Shown here: positions 50,870-60,902 of the stretch, one piece after another | How positions within the stretch are numbered: the first letter of the stretch is position 1 | Layout of the letters: every line of letters begins with the position of its first letter | NCBI RefSeq assembly: GCF_902806685.2 | Contig: NC_048552.1 | Location: forward strand, 9,699,662 to 9,763,661 | Source: Maniola hyperantus | Lineage: Eukaryota; Arthropoda; Insecta; Lepidoptera; Nymphalidae | Reading direction: 5' to 3' | Length of the DNA stretch: 64,000 bases | Made by a program: the position numbers and the translations under genes | Notes under the pieces: model-generated | What the model saw: only the letters and a program-made list of their open reading frames with translations | Told to the model about the DNA's origin: nothing | The model's database searches: none

Positions 50870-53533
50870 TCAGATATCGAGCACATCAGCTCGTTTCAGT
50901 CTTTTTACTCTAGGGGCAGCTAGAAGTGAGTTGGCGAGTGGGTTTGGATGCTTGGCAAGGCGAACTTTGTGTTTTTTGGAGTACTTGTTTATTTCCTCGG
51001 AAACAGTTGGCATATCCAGGTACTGGTGCAATTCATCGTTGCGTGTAAACCAGGGCGCACTAGTTATTGTCCTTAGTATGTTGTTTTGAACCCTTTGAAT
51101 CCGCATGATGTTGGTCTTACAGCTTGTGCCCCACAACTGTATGCCATACAGCCAAATGGGTTTCAATATAGTGCAGTAAACAAGTACTTTGTTGTTAAGG
51201 GATAGCGTGGATTGCCGACCAAGCAACCAAAGCAGATTTCTGAATCGAGTGTTAAGTTCATTTCTTTTGTGATCTATGTGATACTTCCACGTTAGACGTC
51301 GGTCCAGATGAAATCCAAGATACCTGACGCAAGTCGTTGTTGGCAATTCATCGTTACCTAGCTTCACGGGAGGACAATCGCCCCGTTTTAAAGCAAATGT
51401 TACATGTTGCGATTTGGAGGCACTTGCTTTTATACGCCACTTGGTCAGCCAAGTGTTGATTTTATTGAGGTGTTCTTGTAGGCGGCTACTAGCTTGATTG
51501 GCATCTTTATTACACGAAAGGAAAGCAGCATCGTCGGCAAACGTAGCTATGGTGACATCTGGTGATTGTGGAACGTCACAAGTGAAGATGTTGTATAGTA
51601 CTGGACCGAGAACTGAACCCTGGGGAACTCCCGCGAAGCATGTATAAAAGCTAGACCTAGCATCTCGCTGCTTTACTTGAAATATTCTATTGTCTAGGTA
51701 TGATGCCAGCAAGAGGAACATGGAATGAGGTAAAAATGTCTTAATTTTGGCCAACAGTCCTTTGTGCCATACTCTATCGAAGGCTTGTTGAACATCGAGA
51801 AACGCAGCAGAGCAATATTCTTTCTTTTCTAGACACTGGCGTATTGTATGGTAGACTCTGTGAACTTGTTCTGTGGTCGAATGTTTTTTGCGAAAGCCAA
51901 ACTGGTGTCCTGGAATAATATCACTGCCATCCAGAGCGTCTTTTAGTCTAGTCAGGAATATTATTTCCCAGACCTTCGATAGAACAGGAGTAAGGCTAAT
52001 AGGTCGATAAGAGGTGGCTTCTTCAGGTGGTTTACCTGGTTTGGGTATCATGATAATTTGGCTTACTTTCCAGATGTCGGGAAAGTGGCTTTTACGGAGC
52101 ATACTATTGAAAAGGTTTGCCAAAAAAGCTAGACACTTTTTAGGAAGTTCCTTGAGTAACCGAGGGGTGATCAGATCAAATCCGGGAGCTTTCTTGCAAT
52201 CGAGAGAAGCTATGGTTTTTGAAATTTCTCTAGGCGAAGCTGGTTTTAGAGGTAGACACATCTGTAGATCTTGGCTAAGGATATCTTGAATTTCTGGATC
52301 GTCTGGATCAGAGGAGTCATTGGGCCGAAATACATTGCTGAGGTGGACAGCAAAAGCTTCCGCCTTTTCACTGTCAGTTCGAGCCCAAGTTGAACCTGTT
52401 CTAATAGGCGGAAATATTTGTTGAGGCTGATTAAGAGTCTTTGTAGCCTTCCACAGAGATCGATCTCCACGACCTGTCGGTGATAACTGTTCAAGTTGAT
52501 TTCTGATCGTGTAATTAGATGTGTCTGCTAGTATATTTTTAAGTTCTTTTATTGCACGATTTAGACTAGTTTTGTCATGCGGGCAGCGTGAGCTTTGCCA
52601 GACACGTCTGAGTCGCCTTTTTTCCTTAATTTTAGATCTTATGTCTGATGGAAGGTATATCCTATCTTGTTTAGGATTTAGAACAGGAGTGTTAATCCAT
52701 GCTGCAACTTGGATTAAATTTGTCACATATGCAGCAGCATTATCGATGTCATCGGTGTTCTGGAGCGGAACTTTAAGGTTAATATTATTATTGAGATAAT
52801 CTCGGTAGGATTCCCAGTCCGTCTTGTAGTTATGCAGCTTATCTTGGTTTTCACTCGTTGATAGAACAGTATTACTCACCTCCAAGATCAATGGGGAATG
52901 GTCTGATGATCCGTCTAGACTTGATTCAATTTTAGTATAAAGGTGGGATACATTTTTGGTTACAAAAAAGTCCAGGAGGTCAGGTCTTTTGCTGGGATCA
53001 GAAGGCCAATACGTCGGTTCGCCCGTCGAAAGGGTAAGTAAATGATTTATATCGACACTACTCTTCAGTTCTCTTCCACGTGGAAAGGTGTAGCGCGAGC
53101 CCCAGAAGGTATTTTTCGCATTCCAGTCACCACCGGCAATGAATCGATTGCCCAGAGTTTTAAAATATTTGGAAAACATACCTTCGTCGATTTTGTGACG
53201 AGGCGGGCAGTAGATGGCTGAAAGCGTAATGAACTCCGACTTCTCATGAACTTTGACTGTAGTGGCTTGGATATGGGGTGTTTTGTAGTGATCTAGCAAG
53301 TGGTGCTTCAAATTATTCCTGATAACTATTGCAGTTCCACCGTGGGCTCCGCCATCTGGATGAGGAGTCAAATAGCTACAATAGCCAGGAATTTCAAATA
53401 TGCTTCTGACCGTTACGTGGGATTCCGAAATAAGAACAACGTCCAGCTTGTTAGCGGCTATGAAGGCTACTAATTCATCTTTTCTACCAGTGAGACCGTT
53501 TATGTTCCACGTAGCGATGCGTAAAGAATTCAT
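50870..53533 (-). CDS. LINE ORF2: endonuclease and reverse transcriptase
   Basis: 887 residues. The N-terminal third is an apurinic-type endonuclease that nicks target DNA: WNINGL (about 9-14), ISESHV (about 35-40), AGGDWNAKNTFW (about 133-144) and SSDHSPL (about 208-214) supply its catalytic Asn, Glu, Asp and His. The reverse transcriptase follows: KKAPGFDLITPRLLKELP, SYRPISLTPVLSKVWE, HQFGFRKKHSTTEQ, FLDVQQAFDRVWHKGL, GVPQGSVLGPVLYNIF, and the catalytic FADDAAFLS near residues 662-670 (FADD in place of the commoner YADD). The thumb motif VRYLGFHLDRRLTWKYHI is present. There is no RNase H domain, as in Jockey. The start codon overlaps the ORF1 stop (ATGA), so translation probably depends on re-initiation. 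Length is close to the family norm; no stop or frameshift is seen. Confidence 0.95.
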   Translation of the reverse strand: MNSLRIATWNINGLTGRKDELVAFIAANKLDVVLISESHVTVRSIFEIPGYCSYLTPHPDGGAHGGTAIVIRNNLKHHLLDHYKTPHIQATTVKVHEKSEFITLSAIYCPPRHKIDEGMFSKYFKTLGNRFIAGGDWNAKNTFWGSRYTFPRGRELKSSVDINHLLTLSTGEPTYWPSDPSKRPDLLDFFVTKNVSHLYTKIESSLDGSSDHSPLILEVSNTVLSTSENQDKLHNYKTDWESYRDYLNNNINLKVPLQNTDDIDNAAAYVTNLIQVAAWINTPVLNPKQDRIYLPSDIRSKIKEKRRLRRVWQSSRCPHDKTSLNRAIKELKNILADTSNYTIRNQLEQLSPTGRGDRSLWKATKTLNQPQQIFPPIRTGSTWARTDSEKAEAFAVHLSNVFRPNDSSDPDDPEIQDILSQDLQMCLPLKPASPREISKTIASLDCKKAPGFDLITPRLLKELPKKCLAFLANLFNSMLRKSHFPDIWKVSQIIMIPKPGKPPEEATSYRPISLTPVLSKVWEIIFLTRLKDALDGSDIIPGHQFGFRKKHSTTEQVHRVYHTIRQCLEKKEYCSAAFLDVQQAFDRVWHKGLLAKIKTFLPHSMFLLLASYLDNRIFQVKQRDARSSFYTCFAGVPQGSVLGPVLYNIFTCDVPQSPDVTIATFADDAAFLSCNKDANQASSRLQEHLNKINTWLTKWRIKASASKSQHVTFALKRGDCPPVKLGNDELPTTTCVRYLGFHLDRRLTWKYHIDHKRNELNTRFRNLLWLLGRQSTLSLNNKVLVYCTILKPIWLYGIQLWGTSCKTNIMRIQRVQNNILRTITSAPWFTRNDELHQYLDMPTVSEEINKYSKKHKVRLAKHPNPLANSLLAAPRVKRLKRADVLDI

Positions 53534-55080
53534 TTTGAAATTTTAGTAACGAGTGTGGTGATAAGCCCCAACAGGGTACTTATTTGTTGTAGTAAGAGGT
53601 CAATTTTTTCACTTTGTTTTAGAAGTAAATTTTCTATGGAATTATAAGATCCAGGAGTTGATTGAGGTTCGGTATTGTTTGGTGGAGCTTTACGTGTTCT
53701 TGTTGCTTCGGCATATGTTTGTGTTCCCTTTTCTCCTCGACGTGTGAATGAATTCGTGTCATGTTGTTTAGTGTTATCCATGTCAGATTTAGCTTGGTGA
53801 AAAGATTTAGCGTTATAAGTACTCTTTTTTCTATTAGATATCTCCCTGTAAACCTGGCATCCCTTGTAATTAGCTGGATGGTCAAGCGAGCAGAGTGCAC
53901 ATTTAGCAGGTGAATTTCTATCTTTTTTAGGACATTCTGATGTTTTATGCCCTTCTCCACATTTCACACACCGATAGGGTCTCATACAGTTGTTTTTGGA
54001 ATGACCATATTGTTGACACCTGTGACACTGGACAACTGTTTTTGATTTTCTAGGGTTTTCTATCTTAACTCTTTGGTGAAATATATATTCAATATCTTTT
54101 AGGGATCTATTATTTATGCTCGGCTCCACGTTGACGAAAAAGGTAGATGTAGGATTCTTGTCCGGCCCGTATCTGGCGTTGATTATTTCACCTCGAACTT
54201 TGTTCCCTGTTGACTCCACGGCTTCAACTATTGCAGAATGGGGAGTTGAGTGATGCAGGTTCTTTATTACGATTCGGTAGCATTTAGTATCTTTGCTAGT
54301 GAATGTGTGCCCAATCAAGCCTTTTTGCCTTATAACATCTATTATCTTTTTATACTCATCCACGCTGTTGATGACAATTCGAAGATTGGTTTTACTAACT
54401 ATTTTTAATTTGAAGTGTTCTGAATTGCTTGTAGACTCCAATAATTTAGTCAATTCATTTACATCCTCGATACCGTACAGGATAATAGGTGGGGGTTTAT
54501 TTGCAAATTTTGTCCTAGGCATTTCGTCGCAATCATCAGAGGGGTCTAATGGGAGATCGCTGAAACTATTCCTGGTCTGAATATCATGTGGCGACGGAGA
54601 AGTACTATCACGTTTGCGTTTCGGGCCTCTGGAGCAAGGAATTTTTTGCCAACTAGGAGGATTAGCTGGTTTAAGAGTAGCTTCTTGAGTATCCATTCGT
54701 GATTCAGTTGAAGGTCCATGTGTTATATTCACGTAATGATCAATTTTCCGTTGGGTAACCTTAGTGACGTCTCCAAGAGAGGATGACCTTTGCCTAGTCA
54801 AATGCCCAGGCAGAGCTGACGTAGTTGGATTTTTGAGCACTTGCTGCTTCAATATTCTGCTTTCGTGCTGTAAATTACTTTGGCCAGTAACATTCTTCAC
54901 TGATGGGGTAGCCTGGTTGCCCACTACCTCACAGTCTTCGGTAACCAATTTCTCACTCACAGGCCCGGGTACCCGTGAGCGCCGGTCGCTACCCGGATTG
55001 CATGGCAAAACACATTCATCATTAGGCATACTTTCATATAAAAGGGGGGGTTGGGAAAAATAGTTGTAACGCTTTCCCAA
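53530..55080 (-). CDS. LINE ORF1: Gag-like zinc-knuckle protein
   Basis: 516 residues. The first 200 are polar and low-complexity, with PKRKRDSTSPSPH resembling a nuclear-localisation stretch. A central domain from about 220 to 345 (FKLKIVSKTNLRIVINSVDE, CYRIVIKNLHHSTPHSAIVE) has the RRM/PRE-C2HC-like look of Jockey-clade ORF1 proteins. Three zinc knuckles follow, about 350-410: CHRCQQYGHSKNNC (CX2CX4HX4C), CVKCGEGHKTSEC (CX2CX3HX4C) and CALCSLDHPANYKGC (CX2CX3HX6C). The C-terminal LLKQSEKIDLLLQQISTLLG is a heptad-like amphipathic segment that could mediate multimerisation. The role, by family, is binding element RNA and forming the ribonucleoprotein with ORF2. The start was chosen as the first ATG after the 5'UTR stops; a later Met at residue 18 is possible. 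Confidence 0.93.
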   Translation of the reverse strand: MGKRYNYFSQPPLLYESMPNDECVLPCNPGSDRRSRVPGPVSEKLVTEDCEVVGNQATPSVKNVTGQSNLQHESRILKQQVLKNPTTSALPGHLTRQRSSSLGDVTKVTQRKIDHYVNITHGPSTESRMDTQEATLKPANPPSWQKIPCSRGPKRKRDSTSPSPHDIQTRNSFSDLPLDPSDDCDEMPRTKFANKPPPIILYGIEDVNELTKLLESTSNSEHFKLKIVSKTNLRIVINSVDEYKKIIDVIRQKGLIGHTFTSKDTKCYRIVIKNLHHSTPHSAIVEAVESTGNKVRGEIINARYGPDKNPTSTFFVNVEPSINNRSLKDIEYIFHQRVKIENPRKSKTVVQCHRCQQYGHSKNNCMRPYRCVKCGEGHKTSECPKKDRNSPAKCALCSLDHPANYKGCQVYREISNRKKSTYNAKSFHQAKSDMDNTKQHDTNSFTRRGEKGTQTYAEATRTRKAPPNNTEPQSTPGSYNSIENLLLKQSEKIDLLLQQISTLLGLITTLVTKISK

Positions 55081-55579
55081 GGCCTTACACGCAGACTTTT
55101 TGGAGATTATTTAACTTCTCCTGGTTCCTGCTAACCAACGCAAGCAAGCCCGCGGTTGTCGGGGTAGTTTCCGCCGCCCGATGTTCGGCGTTGAAGTGTA
55201 ACTGTCTGTTTGGTGTTGAGTGTCCTGTCTGAATAGCTGAGGTGTGTATGATGGAGAGTGAATCTTGTGACTGTGCAGAGTGCGGGATAGTGGGAGCAGG
55301 ATGAGGTAGGAGAAAGTTGGATAGGTAACTGGAAAATAAGGTAAAGGGTAAATGGAATACGGCTGATGGTTTTTGTTACGTCTGATTCAGAAGGGATCAG
55401 ACCAATAACAGGCAGCAACCACGGGAAGGTAAACACATCAGCCTTGCCTAGGGGATCTACGTGACCTGCACTCTCCCCCTAGGCCATCCGCCAGACCCAG
55501 CACCGGACAAGTGCTGGGAATAGAGATGGACCCAGCCTACCTGCTAGATATAATCCTAGTCTGCGCCCACCCCCGCCCC
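55081..55579 (-). promoter_or_regulatory. LINE 5'UTR with presumed internal promoter
   Basis: About 500 bp, more GC-rich than the flanks, from the GGGGCGGGGGTGG 5' end to the ORF1 start. Jockey-type elements carry promoters inside the 5' region, so a downstream promoter is expected, but no specific initiator motif could be assigned. Confidence 0.6.
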
Positions 55580-55590
55580 GTTAAATACGT

Positions 55591-56392
55591 TATCGATAAA
55601 AATAATTGCCAAGTACTTGGTATGCAGCTATTAGAATGTATAATTGTGTTGGTATTTAGCAGGTAAGTATTTAGTAGCACTCATCTGCAATAATGAGATA
55701 CAAATAAGGACGTCGGACAGAAATGTCGACATAATTCACGTCATATTGACACCTCGTATCGACGTGCGTGTCGCATTATCGACTGTGAAGTGTAAAGCTT
55801 CCCCCACACCCGTGGTAAGAAAGCGAACATCAAAAATGCAAAGCTATTGAGGTGATTAATATAAAATAAAAAATAAAAATAAAATTACAAGTTTTTTTAG
55901 ATTTTTATTTAAATAGCTTTTTCATTAGTAGTATCTAGACATAAAATGTAATGTTACTTACATTTCTAACAATAGGCAACCACAGCTATTTAACCTCTGA
56001 CCCAAAAAGAGAGGTGTTAGAAGTTTGACCTGTGTATTTTGTATCTGTGTATTTGCGTATCTGTGTGTTTGTGTTACCGTCTGTGGCACCGTAGCTCCTA
56101 AACGAATGAATCGATTTTGATTTAGTTTTCTTAGATTGAAAGGTGGCTTGTTCGAGAGTGTTCTTAGCTATAATCCAAGAAAATCTGTTCAACCATTTGA
56201 AGATTTTCTAGTTTTCTTATTAGACCGGTTATTACCTACTATCCGACCAATAAATACATATTAGTATCCAGCCAAATTCTAATAAGGGCATATTCTAATA
56301 AGGTGACGCACATGCATGATAGTGCGTAATGTCTATATTTATATTACACAAACCATTTCAAGATAAAAAGTTTAAAAGGGTAAAATCATTTG
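55591..56392. other. No gene seen
   Basis: Flanking DNA of the LINE, AT-rich, with a GTATTTGCGTATCTGTGTGT run near 56050. A 68-codon frame at 55644 has no recognised similarity. Confidence 0.4.
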
Positions 56393-56560
56393 TATAAGCA
56401 AATTGCTAATGCGCGTGGACGCCATTTTAGTGACGTCATCACTAGTCTGTAGTTTCGAGCTGATGGTATATTTTTATTTCAGCTGACGTCAACAGACCGT
56501 CATTCATTTCGATGGTAATGAGACATGGTTCCAGCGCAATAGCAATTTTCGGGACTTATA
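56393..56560. mobile_element. MITE F, copy 2 (inverted)
   Basis: TATAAGCAAATTGCTAATGC at the left and AGCAATTTTCGGGACTTATA at the right. The interior is the reverse complement of the 48.1-kb copy, including TTTCAGCTGACGTCA and GTAATGAGACATGGTTCCAG. Confidence 0.8.
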
Positions 56561-56819
56561 ATACGATACGTCTCGTCACTCTGATCTGGAGCCTGCTTTA
56601 TATTTCGTTCCACAGTTATCTGTGGAGTAAGTCACTGTCAGGGCACAGATAGCGCACAGCAGCGCTCGGTGACAGATATCGCTACCGTAAATTGTGTCCG
56701 TTACAGAATTAATACCAACTGATTGAATTTGCACGTTTGCTTTAATTGCCTCTTTTAAAATAATGTAATAAGAGAAGCTATTGAACAGGTAGGCCAACAG
56801 TCTATGTAATAAATAAATA

Positions 56820-56900
56820 AATAAATTTTTTTTTATTCAATTAAACTTTTATAAGTATTTTCGAATTGTCAACAGCATCTACCACTGATTCGGATACAGA
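56820..56900 (-). mobile_element. LINE 3' end repeat fragment
   Basis: An (AAAT)n-like run and T tract, then TTATTCAATTAAACTTTTAT, CGAATTGTCAACAGCATCTA and CCACTGATTCGG: the same family as 22.2 and 24.65 kb. Confidence 0.6.
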
Positions 56901-56936
56901 TATGTTGATTAGTAAACACCAAAAAAATGCACTTAC

Positions 56937-57062
56937 AGCCGCGCTTAGAGTCGATAATCGTTACTTAAGATTGAGTTAAAACGAGACAGATTTATGTGAG
57001 AGATATCTCTGTCTCGTTGTAACTAAACTAAAGTAACGATTAAGCGACTCTGAGTACGGCTG
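56937..57062. mobile_element. Foldback MITE (GAGTCGCTAATCG family), copy 2
   Basis: The ends CAGCCGCGCTTAGAGTCG and CGACTCTGAGTACGGCTG are inverted, as are TAATCGTTACTT and AAGTAACGATTA and the internal GAGACAGATTT / TCTCTGTCTC. Full-length partner of 41454-41562. Confidence 0.8.
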
Positions 57063-57374
57063 TTAGGTACCTATTAATTAAAGTCACGAGTCATCGCCAA
57101 ATGAACAACGAAATATAAAGGCAATCCCACATTCGCCAAGACAAAGCCACTGCGTCTAAATAAATGCCAACCCATTTACAAGAGTGTAAGATATGACGTG
57201 ATATAGATCACTCACTCCGTAATAAATAAATAAATAACATAAGAAAAATTACACCGTAAAGCGAATGTAACCGGAGGCGCTGCGGCTTGCTAGACTAGTG
57301 TGGATGTTCCCTTAGTTTTTATTTTAATAGAAGCGATTTTTTTCTAAGAAAAATTGAATTCGATATTATAACAT

Positions 57375-57592
57375 ACTAGCTTATGCTCGCGACTTCGTCC
57401 GCGTCGACCACACAAATTTCAAACCCCTATTTCACCCCCTTAGGGGTTGAATGTTCAAAAATCCTTTCTTAGCGGATGTCTACGTCATAATAGCTATCTG
57501 CATGCCATATTTCAGCCCAATCCGTCCAGTACTTTGGGCTGTGCGTTGATAGATCAGCCAGTCACCTTTTTCTTTTATATATATTTAGATTA
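57375..57592 (+). repeat. Repeat A2 copy
   Basis: CTAGCTTATGCTCGCGACTT, TCACCCCCTTAGGGGTTGAA, GTCTACGTCATAATAGCTAT and TGTGCGTTGATAGATCAGCC, ending TTTTATATATATTTAG. Confidence 0.85.
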
Positions 57593-57721
57593 TTAGGTGA
57601 TGCATGCGTATTTCCAGTGGGACATTAGGCAAACGAAGAAATTTATTAGTAAGACAATTGTTGGAAATTGGATACCAATACCTGAGAAAATTACGCAAGC
57701 AAAGCTATCGCCATTTATGAT

Positions 57722-57838
57722 AGTTAGGACTTTAACTATACCCATGCAAGAAATCAAGTCGATCCGCTGCGACGTCATTGAAGGACAAACAAACAAACAA
57801 ACACACTTTCGCATTTATAATATGGGTAGTGATTGTTG
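57722..57838 (+). repeat. Repeat A1 tail fragment
   Basis: AACTATACCCATGCAAGAAA, GACGTCATTGAAGGACAAAC and ACACACTTTCGCATTTATAA. It has the same 3' end as 4.4 kb, without the head. Confidence 0.7.
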
Positions 57839-58278
57839 CGTATAAAGGTGTAGGTACAATGAAGTATAATATTTTCATTTCATAATATCATACGTATTGA
57901 TCCAGTGATATTATATTATTACTCCAGCACGGCTAGCATGGGCCGAAGATAAAAATTATATCCCCCGATTTTATCCACTGCACAGGAGATAACATTAACT
58001 TCTCCACCCCTCAGAGCACGGCAACAGGGGAGAGGAGAAGTTTATCCCCGTTTGACATTTCACGGGGACTCGGGGGACTATTTATCCACCGTCTATAGCA
58101 TGGGGCCAAATAAAAGAAGATAAACTGTCCTTTTTTGACATTTGAGAGGGATAATTTTATCATCGAGATTAGAGGTGGGTATAAGCTCATAGAACTTTAA
58201 CTCAATTATTAAAAGATCAAAAAACATGTCTCGCGCTTTTTTTATTAGTTTGAAATAGAGAATTTAGAACGAAAATAA

Positions 58279-58434
58279 CATGAGCACGTAATTAGTGATG
58301 GAAGTAATCCCTTTGAATTTCCCGACTCTGAGTTCCAACACTTGTTTCGGATTGACAAATATTATGTGCTGTACTTGTGCGAGCAGCTTAATGAAGCACT
58401 AAAGCCGATTAATTCGGTGGATGGATTCATAAAA
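58279..58434 (+). pseudogene. Harbinger-like transposase N-terminal exon remnant
   Basis: An open stretch of about 52 codons reads FEFPDSEFQHLFRIDKYYVL and then YLCEQLNEALKPINSVDGFI. This resembles the 'F...FR(l/v)(s/d)K..v.yLc..L.p.l' segment found before the catalytic domain in PIF/Harbinger nucleases. A splice-donor-like GTAAGT follows. A stop lies just upstream and no catalytic exon is found downstream, so it is a relic. Confidence 0.5.
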
Positions 58435-58636
58435 GTAAGTAAGTGCTTACCTATATTACCTAAAACCATCTTGTGCAAACGAATAGGTACCTAATTTAGG
58501 TTACCTACTTAGGTAGGTAGTAGGTACCTACAAATAGGTATTCGCGGCTATTCTCTATTTATTCTACGTCCTCACATCTATAAGACTCTTGGCAGATGGT
58601 AGTTACCAGTGAGATACAAGTCAAGGTCATGGGATG

Positions 58637-58858
58637 ACTATTGCCCGCGACTTCATCTGTGTGGATTTAGGTTTTGAAAATCCTGTGAGAACTATTTGAT
58701 TTTCCAGAATAAAAAGTAGCCGGTGTCCATCCTCGGGATGTAAGCTAACTCTGTAGGTACTAAATTTCATCTAAATCGGTTAGACTGTTGGGCTGTGAAA
58801 AGCTAGCAGACAGACAGGCAGACACACTTTCGCATTTATAATATTAGTATGGATTATT
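58637..58858 (+). repeat. Repeat A1 copy inside the DNA element
   Basis: TGCCCGCGACTTCATCTGTG, CCAGAATAAAAAGTAGCCGG, GGGCTGTGAAAAGCTAGCAG, and the end ACTTTCGCATTTATAATATT. Inserted after the transposase exon. Confidence 0.8.
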
Positions 58859-60268
58859 GGAAATATAAAATAACACAATGACGCATTATAATAAAATCAT
58901 TTATTTGAACAAAATAGGCAGGAGTCTAATTTAACAAAACAATTCTTAAATTAAAATACACACCTATATCATAGTTAAATACATAATGATACACAAACAC
59001 AATAACACTTTACAAATTATAATGGTTCATCATAAGTGTTTTGTAAGAGTAAATATGTTAGCCTATTATACTTTATAGACCATTTCAGTATATCCTCTTA
59101 CTCTTAATTTATTATTATTGAAAATCATTAATGTATAAATTGTATATTTCAGAATTCCAATGGAACAACCAAAGGACAGACTAGAAAATGTAACAAATAA
59201 AGAAGTCTCACATATCTATGGATCAAACCAGACTGCTAACTGTTGCCCGACAATAAAAGGGAAAAAGGGATGGAATAATAAATACATATTTGCATTAAAA
59301 TATATTTCTTTAAGTACCTATTACCTAAAACCACCTTGTGCAAACCCATCCTTATATCTACTACTACTACTAGGGTTCTGTAGGGTACCAATGGGACCCT
59401 ATTACAGTCTCAGCTCTCCATCTGTCTGTCTCCTGAAACGTAACAGGTTAAAGTTGAAATTTTGTACTTATTTCTATTGCTGCTATAACAAAAAATAAGT
59501 TTCTTCAAAAAATAATTTTGCTTTAAGTACTCTGTGTGATTGAGTAACAAACACAAACTTTTAGGCATAATATTAGGAATACCAATTAAAACAATGTTTA
59601 TTTGGGTGAACACAAATCTCTGATGTTAACTTAACAGATCTAAAAGTAGTGCTATTATCCTTAAGAAAAGGAAGTAACAAGTTTAATGTTCAATCAAACC
59701 ACACTGCCATAGAATAACTTCCTATATTCATAACTATTTACAAATTACAAAAATGTACATATCCTCTACTTGCTTTTTATTTATTTATTGGCATTTATAG
59801 GAAAACCACTCGGGGCTATTGGTTTTATAAAGTACCCACTGTGTACAAAGTGGGTTAAACGACAGTCTCACCATAGTCCACCACCGACACTTCAAAGATT
59901 TCCTGCCATAAGATAAAAAACATTGGCTTGACATGCTTATAAAGAAATTAGGTTAGTTTAATAGCTCAAACCATACCAGCTTAACCAATTTTAAGTGATA
60001 TTGAACTCTTCTCAGTGCAGTGTGCTGAACTGTTAGTTTTATCATCATCTCAAACAATAATGAAAATATTTTATGTTGATAAGATGTGTACCTAACTTAC
60101 CTATTCCAATAGGTAGGTACCTAAAGTTATTTTGAGTTTGTTATACAAGACACACATTTAATAGAACTAAATTAATACACGCATCTCTCTGGCTGGCCCA
60201 TTATGGAGTCTTCAGGTCCAATTCCTGTTGAGCATTTATGCCCAACAGTGATAATTAATATTGAACAC
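58859..60268. other. Interior of the DNA element, no clear coding
   Basis: AT-rich. A repeat C-like piece at 59370-59500 (GGGTTCTGTAGGGTACCAAT, TTGCTGCTATAACAAAAAAT) lies inside. A 112-codon plus frame at 59160 overlaps it and is not credible as a gene. Confidence 0.4.
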
Positions 60269-60606
60269 TTATGTGCTCATATATGTGACCGACGGCACTA
60301 TTGAGACATTTCCCGGTGGTCCTACATCCCGAGCTGCCTCATCATACTTGTCAGTCAGTGGCCAGTGCCCTTCTTCAAGTACATATTTCCATGTCTGCAA
60401 ATAAAACAACAATTTATGCATTTCTTTGTCGCTAACAATATCAATATATTATCACTTCAATTTTGTGTACTGACTAACACAAATTGTCTTTGTGATACTT
60501 ACTGTGATAGCTAGGAATTTCAACTATTCGATTATTTTTTAATTTGGATAATTCAAAAGTGGAGTTAGGTTAGGTAAACACAAACAATAACAATACTTAC
60601 GTGCAT
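60269..60606 (-). CDS. Small two-exon ORF (about 43 aa) in the DNA element
   Basis: Exon 2 (60394 to 60269) reads TWKYVLEEGHWPLTDKYDEA, then ARDVGPPGNVSIVPSVTYMS, with a TAA stop. Its upstream edge is a good acceptor (TATTTGCAG-type) and the frame is phase 0. A donor GTAAGTAT at 60600-60593 follows ATGCAC (60606-60601), which joins in frame to give a start codon. Either this is a complete micro-protein or exon 1 continues further upstream. Harbinger elements often encode a second, Myb/SANT-type protein; this peptide is too short to assign to it. Splicing is predicted, not observed. Confidence 0.35.
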
Positions 60607-60902
60607 AATCTTCTGTGAATTTTTTTTAAACTATTTTACGGCTCCGGCTTCTAGCTCTTTTAAAATAAAAAGCAGCCACAGACGAGTTACGAGTAACGAA
60701 AACGAGCAAAATCAAAAGCACAGATAAAAAATAATAACACTTTGACATTAACTGAGGACTAGTCTTTTCCCGCCTTATCACCGGGGATAATTATATCCAA
60801 CCCTGTGCCCATGCTCGGAGAGTGGAAATAACTATCGGAGGGGATAAAATTTTTATCCTTTCCTCGGGGAGAAAATTTCCCGGCCCATGCTAGGCCTGCA
60901 GT

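Larger units (their letters stand above)
50746..55579 (-). mobile_element. Complete Jockey-like LINE with 11-bp TSD
   Basis: A 4.83-kb element on the minus strand with 5'UTR, ORF1, ORF2, short 3'UTR and a poly(A) tail of about 22 A's, seen as a T run at 50745-50767. GTTAAATACGT is repeated exactly at 50735-50745 and 55580-55590. The 5' end is GGGGCGGGGGTGGGCGCAGA. Nothing is truncated and both frames are open, so this is likely a recent and possibly mobilisation-competent copy. It is inserted 50 bp beyond the 11-bp minisatellite. Confidence 0.95.
57921..60902 (+). mobile_element. PIF/Harbinger-like DNA element, degenerate
   Basis: The left end has GGCTAGCATGGGCCGAAGAT and the right end GCCCATGCTAGGCCTGCAGT: inverted repeats around GCTAGCATGGGCC, followed by GGGGATAA/TTATCCCC motifs on both sides. 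It contains a transposase-like exon near the left end and a small ORF on the minus strand near the right end. The terminal 3-bp target duplication could not be fixed (TTA and TAT flank the most likely ends). An A1 repeat is inserted inside. The superfamily call rests on the N-terminal transposase resemblance and is tentative. Confidence 0.6.

Noticed and set aside
52014..52799. Plus-strand frames of about 90 codons inside the LINE
   Set aside because: Shadows of ORF2 on the opposite strand.
59160..59498. 112-codon plus frame within the Harbinger-like element
   Set aside because: Overlaps a repeat C-like fragment and has no transposase motif.
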